This document shows, one piece after another, positions 58,479-64,000 of a DNA stretch of 64,000 bases. Numbering within the stretch: the stretch's first letter is position 1; each line of letters starts with the position of its first letter. A model generated the notes under the pieces. The model saw nothing but the letters and a program-made list of their open reading frames with translations. It searched no databases and was not told the origin of the DNA. A program made the position numbers and the translations under genes. The stretch lies in assembly GCF_001434475.1 (NCBI RefSeq), contig NZ_AZGF01000001.1, positions 62,001 to 126,000 on the forward strand. Reading direction: 5' to 3'. The stretch comes from Paucilactobacillus suebicus DSM 5007 = KCTC 3549. GTDB taxonomy: Bacteria > Bacillota > Bacilli > Lactobacillales > Lactobacillaceae.

Positions 58479-58848
58479 TGGAGATGAGGGGAGTCGAACC
58501 CCTGTCCAAGCATATCGCCATTCCAACGTCTACACTCATATCTCAACTATTTAAAGTTTCGCTCATCAAAACGCCGCTGATCAGGGCTCTCAAGATAAGC
58601 TAGTCCGATTAGTCTCTTCTGATTGCTACAGACTGAAGCTCACAGCGTAAGTTCACTAAAATTTAGGACCCAGTAACGAACCGTGAGCAAACCCGGCTGG
58701 ATCTACACCCGCTGGTTATTAAGCAGCTAAAGCGTAAGAATTGTTATTATTTTTTGCAGTTATAATAAACTGAGCGTTTTTACGAAGCCGCAACCTTCGA
58801 AGCGCAGTTAAAACTCGACCTATACCTGTCGAATCCATAAACATCCCC
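58479..58848 (-). ncRNA. ssrA: transfer-messenger RNA
   Basis: 370 nt with the tmRNA acceptor arm: 5' GGGGATG and 3' CATCTCCA including encoded CCA, and the T-arm GGGGTTCGACTCCCC. The 5' part has the conserved GGATTCGACAGG. The tag frame (58757-58719, GCA to TAA TAA) encodes A-KNNNNSYALAA. It rescues stalled ribosomes with SmpB. A -10, TGGTACAAT, lies on the minus strand about 20 bases upstream. Confidence 0.97.
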
Positions 58849-58904
58849 ATAAATACAACGATAATTGTACCACAAAACAAAGGTTCTGCCCACGAATATG
58901 GATT

Positions 58905-58938
58905 CAAAAAAAAGACCGAGAAGTTATCCTCAGTCTTA
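58905..58938 (-). terminator. terminator of the LysM gene
   Basis: Minus strand AAGACTGAG pairs with CTCGGTCTT (one G-U), followed by eight T. Confidence 0.88.
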
Positions 58939-58953
58939 TAAATTCAATTTATT

Positions 58954-59556
58954 TTAGTACCAGCCATTTGCTTCCCAGTGAGCTTTGGCAGCTGACCATG
59001 ATCCGTAACGGCTTGAAACGTAATTATTAGCAACGCGTTCTTGGTTGGCTGCTGAATAGTCACCGCCAAGGTATGAACGGCTTAATTGGTACTTACCGTA
59101 GTAGTTACCATTTGAAGCAGTGTATGAGCCGCCTGATTCACGTCCAGCAATCCAAGCCTTAGCTGAAGCATCAGAGCCACTAGCTGAAGTAGTTGAAGTA
59201 GTCGTTGTTGTGCGTGCTGGTGCTTGTGTACTTTGAGTGTTGTTTGATGAAGATGTTACAGATGGTGTTGATTGAACTTCGGCCTGCGTAGCCTGCTTAA
59301 TCTGACCGTCACTCTTAATCAATAACTTTTGACCTACATAGATTACATTAACATCGTTAATCTTGTTAGCTTGAGCTAATGAGTTAATTGAATTTGTACC
59401 ACCAGCATAATTTGCGGCAATTTCTGAAAGGGTATCGCCAGACTTAACAGTGTAGATTTCATCGGCGTTAGCTGTGATAGCTGTTGCAGCAACCCCAAAT
59501 GCTGCTGCGCCAAGCGTTGTTGCTGAAATCTTCAGTAGGTTCTTTTTAATATCCAT
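58954..59556 (-). CDS. secreted LysM protein with transglycosylase-like domain
   Basis: A 200-residue exported protein. A signal peptide (about residues 1-31, ending ATAITANA-D), LysM domain (YTVKSGDTLSEIAANYAGG ... VGQKLLIKS, about 35-82), a Ser/Thr/Gln-rich linker, and a C-terminal domain with AWIAGRESGGSYTASNGNYY, GKYQLS and W residues, typical of the short transglycosylase-like proteins in lactobacilli. It probably cleaves or binds peptidoglycan outside the cell. A WalR-like TGTTAC-N5-TGACAA lies upstream (59674-59690). Confidence 0.92.
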   Translation of the reverse strand: MDIKKNLLKISATTLGAAAFGVAATAITANADEIYTVKSGDTLSEIAANYAGGTNSINSLAQANKINDVNVIYVGQKLLIKSDGQIKQATQAEVQSTPSVTSSSNNTQSTQAPARTTTTTSTTSASGSDASAKAWIAGRESGGSYTASNGNYYGKYQLSRSYLGGDYSAANQERVANNYVSSRYGSWSAAKAHWEANGWY

Positions 59557-59691
59557 AGTTTATATATCCGCTCCTATTATCTTTGTTATGTTCCCAAGTA
59601 ATATTCAACGATGCATATAATAAACTATAGACATTACTAATCTGTAACACAGATATTTCTTTTTATATTAATTTTGTCATTTTAGTAACAA

Positions 59692-60489
59692 TTAGAAATA
59701 ATTATCAATAAATGCGGCTACCCCATCATCATCATTAGATAAGGTAACATCAGTACCTAGCCGTTTAATTTCTGGTTTACCGTTGGCCATTACAACGCCA
59801 ACCTTGGCATTCTGTAACATTCCCGCATCATTCTCTGCATCTCCAAAAGCCATTAAATTACTAAAATCCCAACCATAATGAGATAGGAGTGATTTCAAGC
59901 CAACTGATTTATCCATATCATGATCCAAAAATTCTAGGATCTTAGGTTGTGATCGAACAACATGATACTGCTGATCCATTACTGGCGTAATTTCTGTTAC
60001 CACACGATCCAAAATATCTGCATCAGTTGCCATCACCGCCTTTGTATAAGCTTGGTCTGGAATTTGATCAAAGCTTTGAGGTGTGAACTCAATATTAGCA
60101 TTGAGCATTTTTTGGTAAACAGATGGTGTTAGGTCAGTAATTGGATACACTTGTTCAAAATCTAGAATATCTAATGGATATCCGCCATTGACACAAAAAT
60201 CATGTAGTAAGCCTAGCTGGTCTTTTTGAATTCCTTTTTTAGCTAACGGAATACGGTCTGGATTTTGAATTACCAGTGCTCCATTAAATGTGATTGTATA
60301 ATCTTCTGAATCAGTCAGACCTAGCTGTTCAATGTATTTCCAAATTGCATTAATTGGCCTTCCAGTACAAAGGACGACCTTGATACCCTCTTCAGTAATC
60401 TTTTTTAATGACGCTTCGTTTTTCGGGCTAATCTTTTTATCCGAAGTTAGCAATGTACCATCTAAATCGAGTGCTACCATTTTTATCAT
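59692..60489 (-). CDS. HAD superfamily IIB phosphatase (Cof type)
   Basis: A 265-residue Cof-like phosphatase. Motif I is DLDGTLL at residues 8-14, motif II is CTGRP, motif III Lys is in the YTKAV region or downstream, and motif IV is FGDAENDAGML. The IIB cap domain lies between. It probably dephosphorylates sugar phosphates or flavin-type substrates. CTGGAGG precedes the ATG. Confidence 0.92.
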   Translation of the reverse strand: MIKMVALDLDGTLLTSDKKISPKNEASLKKITEEGIKVVLCTGRPINAIWKYIEQLGLTDSEDYTITFNGALVIQNPDRIPLAKKGIQKDQLGLLHDFCVNGGYPLDILDFEQVYPITDLTPSVYQKMLNANIEFTPQSFDQIPDQAYTKAVMATDADILDRVVTEITPVMDQQYHVVRSQPKILEFLDHDMDKSVGLKSLLSHYGWDFSNLMAFGDAENDAGMLQNAKVGVVMANGKPEIKRLGTDVTLSNDDDGVAAFIDNYF

Positions 60490-60539
60490 ATTATTTAAGT
60501 TCCTCCAGTTATAAAAACAATTTTACATCATTTGGGACA

Positions 60540-60570
60540 AAAAAAGAGAAGATTCTGACCAATCTTCCCC
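60540..60570 (-). terminator. terminator of the marR gene
   Basis: Minus strand GGAAGATT and AATCTTC arms around GGTCAG, followed by seven T. Confidence 0.75.
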
Positions 60571-60592
60571 CAATTTAACTTCTATTTTATGC

Positions 60593-61075
60593 TTACCGCT
60601 CATCTTCAGAATTTATTACCTCAGATGTGTTTTTTTCTGCCTCTTGTTTAACAATCAACTCACCAAAGTCTTCCAGTAACTGAATAACTTCTTGAGCTTT
60701 ATCTTCTCCAAAGATTTGTACCCATCCAGAAAAACGATCAGTCACGTTATCACTAATTTCTGCTTCAACCCGCTTACCTTCCTTGGTTAAATGCAGAAAT
60801 AATCGACGCCGGTCATTAGGATCAGCACGCTGATATACATATTTGTGCTTCAGCAACACCTTAATTTGACGAGAAATTGCGCTACGCGTGACCTGACGCT
60901 GATCAGCAATATCCATCAGCATTATTTTCTTTTGCGTTGCAATATCATGCAAAATCAAATACTGTTCAAACGATAAGTAATATTTCGTTGCTGGTTCCGA
61001 AATAAAACTATCAAGTGACTTAAGAGTCGACATATACAAATTAATAGCTTTGTTTAGTAAATCCTCAGAAGCCAT
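60593..61075 (-). CDS. MarR family transcriptional regulator
   Basis: A 160-residue winged-helix regulator: helix-turn-helix KIMLMDIADQRQVTRSAISRQIKVLLKHKYVYQRADPNDRRR (about residues 51-91), ending in an acidic tail (KNTSEVINSEDER). ATG 61075 follows AAAGGTG. It is divergent from licD, with 137 bases between, so it may regulate that gene or itself. The ligand is unknown. Confidence 0.9.
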   Translation of the reverse strand: MASEDLLNKAINLYMSTLKSLDSFISEPATKYYLSFEQYLILHDIATQKKIMLMDIADQRQVTRSAISRQIKVLLKHKYVYQRADPNDRRRLFLHLTKEGKRVEAEISDNVTDRFSGWVQIFGEDKAQEVIQLLEDFGELIVKQEAEKNTSEVINSEDER

Positions 61076-61212
61076 CGTAATCACCTTTTTTCTTTGTTAA
61101 AATCAACCTAGACTCCATCAACACAACATATTAGCAAAAATCATCTTTCTCCATAAAATATGCTACATTTTGGACAATCTGTCAACTCATTAATATTTAG
61201 GGGCGTTAACTT

Positions 61213-62022
61213 TTGAATTTAAAACCAATTCATAAAATTGAACTTAATTTGCTTGAAACTTTAATTATGATTTGCCGCCAGTATTCGCTCAACTATTTTC
61301 TAATTGGCGGGTCGCTACTTGGCTCCATTAGGCATCAAGGGTTTATTCCATGGGATGATGACTTAGACGTTGGTATGCCACGTAATGATTACAACCAACT
61401 GTTAAAACTAGCGCCGGGCTTTTTGTCACATACATCCTATTTTCTTCAAACACCTTTTACAGATCATGACTACGGTTTGAGTTATGCTAAATTAATTGAT
61501 ACGGACACAAGTGTGGAAGAAATTAATAACATTAATAATGCGAAAAAGGGCATTTTCATTGATATTTTTCCTTTCGATAAGATACCCGATAGTTCGGCCG
61601 ATAGATCTTCGCAAATGGCCAAGCTAAAAATGCTTGATGGCTCGATCATGGTTAGACTTGGCTACCATATTGTTGACACACCACTTTCGAAGCTTAGTAG
61701 ACCACTCACTGTTAGGCAATACAACTCGGTTCGTCAGCTCAAACATCGGAGAGATAATGTCCTGCAGGAATATGACGATACAAACGGTTACCTAGTAAAA
61801 AATCTAGCGTCACAATATAAATACGAAAAAGAAATAATGACTCTTGATCAAATGAATAACTTGGAAACTCACATGTTTGAAAATCTTAGCGTTAACGTTC
61901 CAACTGATTATGATAACATTTTAACCCAACTATACGGTGACTACTTAAAACTGCCGAGTTCAAATACGCGTAACCCTAAACACTTTAAATATGTTGAAAT
62001 TAACGGTTTAGAAATTATCTAG
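61213..62022 (+). CDS. LicD family phosphotransferase
   Basis: A 269-residue LicD-type protein. The family signature GGSLLGSIRHQGFIPWDDDLDVGMPR with its Asp triad is intact (about residues 32-57). LicD enzymes transfer phosphocholine or related groups to teichoic acid or glycans. The start is TTG 61213, preceded by AGGGGCG. It is alone, not within a polysaccharide cluster, so its acceptor cannot be inferred. Confidence 0.9.
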   Translation: MNLKPIHKIELNLLETLIMICRQYSLNYFLIGGSLLGSIRHQGFIPWDDDLDVGMPRNDYNQLLKLAPGFLSHTSYFLQTPFTDHDYGLSYAKLIDTDTSVEEINNINNAKKGIFIDIFPFDKIPDSSADRSSQMAKLKMLDGSIMVRLGYHIVDTPLSKLSRPLTVRQYNSVRQLKHRRDNVLQEYDDTNGYLVKNLASQYKYEKEIMTLDQMNNLETHMFENLSVNVPTDYDNILTQLYGDYLKLPSSNTRNPKHFKYVEINGLEII

Positions 62023-62037
62023 TTAACTTAAGCATTC

Positions 62038-62070
62038 AAAAAGAGCGAAATTTAAAATTTCGCTCTTTTT
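62038..62070. terminator. bidirectional terminator between licD and usp
   Basis: AAAAGAGCGAAATTT and AAATTTCGCTCTTTT are perfectly complementary with A/T tracts at both ends. Confidence 0.9.
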
Positions 62071-62082
62071 GATTAACTATTT

Positions 62083-62550
62083 TTATCTAACAACAATTAC
62101 TGAACAAGGTGCGTTCTGAGACATGTAACTGGCCTGTGAACCGATAAAAATACTACTCTTATCTTGGGTTTCTGATCCGCAAACCAATAAATCTGGCTCA
62201 AATTGTGGAATAGTCTCTCTGACAATTTTTTTGCCAGGCTTACCTTCACCTAGAAATCCTTCCACTTCATCAACACCAAAATCTTTGGCTTTCTGAACAT
62301 ACAGATTAACCGCTGATTCCATCTCCTGCCGTCGTCCTTCAATAACATCAGGTTGGAGACTGTCATACACGCTTAAATCGTCTGTTTCTAAAATAGTTAC
62401 AATGCCAAGCGGTACTTTATATGAATTAGCCAGTGTTACAGCATAGCAAAAGGCTTTTCGAGACGAACTTGAATCATCTTCATCGACAGCCACCAGAATT
62501 TTTTTAAAAGTCATTGGCTGTACGTCAAAATCAATATTACTATTACCCAT
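62083..62550 (-). CDS. universal stress protein, UspA family
   Basis: A 155-residue Usp protein, only distantly similar to the one at 2.3-2.8 kb. The opening KKILVAVDEDDSSSSRKAF is typical; the C-terminal nucleotide region reads CGSETQDKSSIFIGSQASYMSQNAPCSVIVV and lacks the G-x2-G of ATP-binding Usp, so ATP binding is uncertain. ATG 62550 follows AGAGGTG. It ends a run that starts at the acyltransferase 11 bases upstream. Confidence 0.88.
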   Translation of the reverse strand: MGNSNIDFDVQPMTFKKILVAVDEDDSSSSRKAFCYAVTLANSYKVPLGIVTILETDDLSVYDSLQPDVIEGRRQEMESAVNLYVQKAKDFGVDEVEGFLGEGKPGKKIVRETIPQFEPDLLVCGSETQDKSSIFIGSQASYMSQNAPCSVIVVR

Positions 62551-62561
62551 TGAGAGCACCT

Positions 62562-64000
62562 CTAATTATCTTTTAAAATTTCTTTCACTACTAATCTTGT
62601 AAAGTAGATATTTCCCTTGTCGCTAGGATGAACACCATCACTTGCAAACCAACTGACATGATTAGCACTGTACTTGTGCCAGTCAACCACGTGCACGTTT
62701 TTATGTTTCTTCGCGGTTTGTTTAATTTCATTGTTAACAGTGTTCTGCCAATTTTTGGTTGGCACGTGTGCGGTTATCCAATAAACTTGACGCTTGCTAC
62801 CAATTGCTGACAAAATTTGACTAATAGTTTGACTGCTAAGTGCTCCATTAGTTCCAAGATTAATCACAACAATGTGATTTAGTTGGCCCTTCTTCGCCAT
62901 TCCTTCAATGACTTGAGGCGATTGATAACCCTGTCGCCCAACTTGCGCATTTACGTAAGCTTTTGGCATCACTTCTTGCAAATCAGCAGCACTATCTGCC
63001 ATCACTGAATCACCAATAGCGGATACCTTCAGTTGCTTTGCTTTTGCAACCTGCGATTTTGTCAATCCATACTTCTTAGTAAGTGACTGTTTCTTCCCTG
63101 AGGGATTTGGTACTGGCTGTCCCTTTTGCAAGGCTGCATTATGTTCTTTAACTTGTTTTGAACTCTTATCAATTTCACTCTGAACTTGGTTAGGCTTCGG
63201 GGGCTGCGGTTTAATGACCATGCCAACGATAAACAGTATCGTCAGAACACTGACAACCAAGGTTCCCGTCCACGCTTTCCATCCACCATCCTTGGTAAAA
63301 ATATGCCGAACATCACGAGTTAAGTTGTTCCAATTATAATTGCGTAATGGTTCTTCGACTAACCTGTAAGATACTTCACTGATTAATAAAATAATTGCTA
63401 GTTCAATTAAAGCATTAATAAATGGATGAGCACCCATGCTCTTAACCTGTGATTCGTAAAAAATCATAACCGGGTATTGATACACATAAATACCATATGA
63501 TCTTTGACCAATCCACTTGAAAACTGGATTAGTCATCACAGCATTCATATGACCACCTGGATGTGCGATAACGGCCATTAGAATCATTGAAAAAATAGTG
63601 AATATGAACATTCCACCATAATATGTGAATGGTGATTCACCTGACATTTGAAAGTACATCACGAGCACAATTACTAAACAAATGATTCCCGTGATATCAA
63701 GAACCCGGGAAGAAGACCGATTAATATTTTGCTTCAACCTGTCAACCGGCCAAACCATCGCCAACCAGGCTCCCAAAAAGATTGCGAATGACCGAGTATC
63801 ACTGCCATAATATGCTCGGTTAATATTAGCAGGATCGTACATAATGGCCATCAAAATAGCAGACACGACAGCCAAGCCAAGGACAATCCACTTAATAATT
63901 GATTTGCGTCTTATGATTGCAAACAATGCCAGCAGTACCAATGGCCACACAAAGTAAAACTGGCCCTCAATACTAAGCGTCCACATATGTGTAAATGGAG
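62562..64000 (-). CDS. oatA: acyltransferase-3/SGNH protein, OatA-like (5' end outside the window)
   Basis: At least 479 residues; the N-terminus lies beyond the window edge, since the frame continues past the first Met at 63986. The membrane acyltransferase-3 domain includes WTLSIEGQFYFVWPL and about eight further helices. The outside part is a linker of about 60 Gln/Lys/Pro-rich residues, then an SGNH esterase domain with SAIGDSVMADS, NLGTNG and ASDGVHPS (Asp, His). This is the architecture of OatA, which O-acetylates peptidoglycan and gives lysozyme resistance, but acceptor specificity is inferred. Confidence 0.88.
   Translation of the reverse strand, partial: PFTHMWTLSIEGQFYFVWPLVLLALFAIIRRKSIIKWIVLGLAVVSAILMAIMYDPANINRAYYGSDTRSFAIFLGAWLAMVWPVDRLKQNINRSSSRVLDITGIICLVIVLVMYFQMSGESPFTYYGGMFIFTIFSMILMAVIAHPGGHMNAVMTNPVFKWIGQRSYGIYVYQYPVMIFYESQVKSMGAHPFINALIELAIILLISEVSYRLVEEPLRNYNWNNLTRDVRHIFTKDGGWKAWTGTLVVSVLTILFIVGMVIKPQPPKPNQVQSEIDKSSKQVKEHNAALQKGQPVPNPSGKKQSLTKKYGLTKSQVAKAKQLKVSAIGDSVMADSAADLQEVMPKAYVNAQVGRQGYQSPQVIEGMAKKGQLNHIVVINLGTNGALSSQTISQILSAIGSKRQVYWITAHVPTKNWQNTVNNEIKQTAKKHKNVHVVDWHKYSANHVSWFASDGVHPSDKGNIYFTRLVVKEILKDN

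Noticed and set aside
58719-58907. 62-residue open frame on the minus strand
   Set aside because: It lies within tmRNA; only the 12-codon tag portion is translated.

Overview
The window is chromosomal DNA of a low-GC Gram-positive bacterium of the Lactobacillaceae. Supporting signs are the gene order tdk-prfA-prmC-sua5-glyA-upp ... atpBEFHAGDC-(DUF1146)-murA-mbl, a Lactobacillales-restricted DUF2969 gene, a Met T-box (instead of an S-box) in front of metNIQ, a tmRNA tag ending in SYALAA, and a D-Ala ligase of the Phe type associated with intrinsic vancomycin resistance. I cannot assign a species. I see no prophage, insertion sequence, CRISPR array or plasmid genes. Nearly everything is on the minus strand; the plus-strand genes are yueI, rarA, 6S RNA, murT-gatD, tRNA-Gln and licD.

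Layout. 1-2.3 kb: a partial DUF1054 gene, yueI, rarA and 6S RNA. 2.3-7.8 kb: a Usp protein, a small membrane protein, an HTH-TPR regulator following a membrane-anchored glycerophosphodiesterase, ddl and a DUF2785 protein. 7.9-12.5 kb: a five-gene ABC/GntR cluster that looks like a rearranged Ytr system. 12.6-16.6 kb: an odd lactate-dehydrogenase-family paralog and the T-box-controlled methionine importer. 16.6-21.3 kb: GcvH-like protein, RodA, DUF2969, YidD, Mbl, MurA, DUF1146 (cell shape and wall). 21.4-27.9 kb: F1Fo ATP synthase. 28-37 kb: PyrR-attenuated uracil permease, a YibE/F pair, upp, glyA, sua5, prmC, prfA, tdk. 37.3-39.4 kb: murT-gatD. 39.4-45.7 kb: a serine hydrolase, a MarR-linked heterodimeric ABC exporter, ilvE. 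46-47.6 kb: two tRNAs with C34 anticodons, two orphan proteins and a candidate small RNA. 48-53 kb: acn-gltA-icd, the oxidative half of the TCA cycle. 53.3-64 kb: pgi, a two-component system, an alpha/beta hydrolase, tmRNA, a LysM protein, a HAD phosphatase, a MarR regulator, LicD, a second Usp, and the 3' part of an OatA-like acyltransferase cut by the window end.

How the genes fit together. Much of the window serves the envelope: Ddl, MurA, MurT/GatD, RodA and Mbl build and shape peptidoglycan, while the LysM protein, OatA-like protein and ABC clusters probably modify or defend it. The acn-gltA-icd operon would supply 2-oxoglutarate for glutamate.

Most notable points: (1) the DUF2969 gene can only be read in full through a -1 shift at a perfect A AAA AAG heptamer at its fourth codon; (2) a promoter-hairpin-hairpin-terminator unit at 46.9-47.1 kb looks like an unannotated small RNA; (3) the LDH-family paralog lacks the catalytic His and the substrate Arg; (4) the isocitrate dehydrogenase lacks the NADP-binding residues. 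I found no clearly novel multi-gene system; most of the window is conserved core chromosome.
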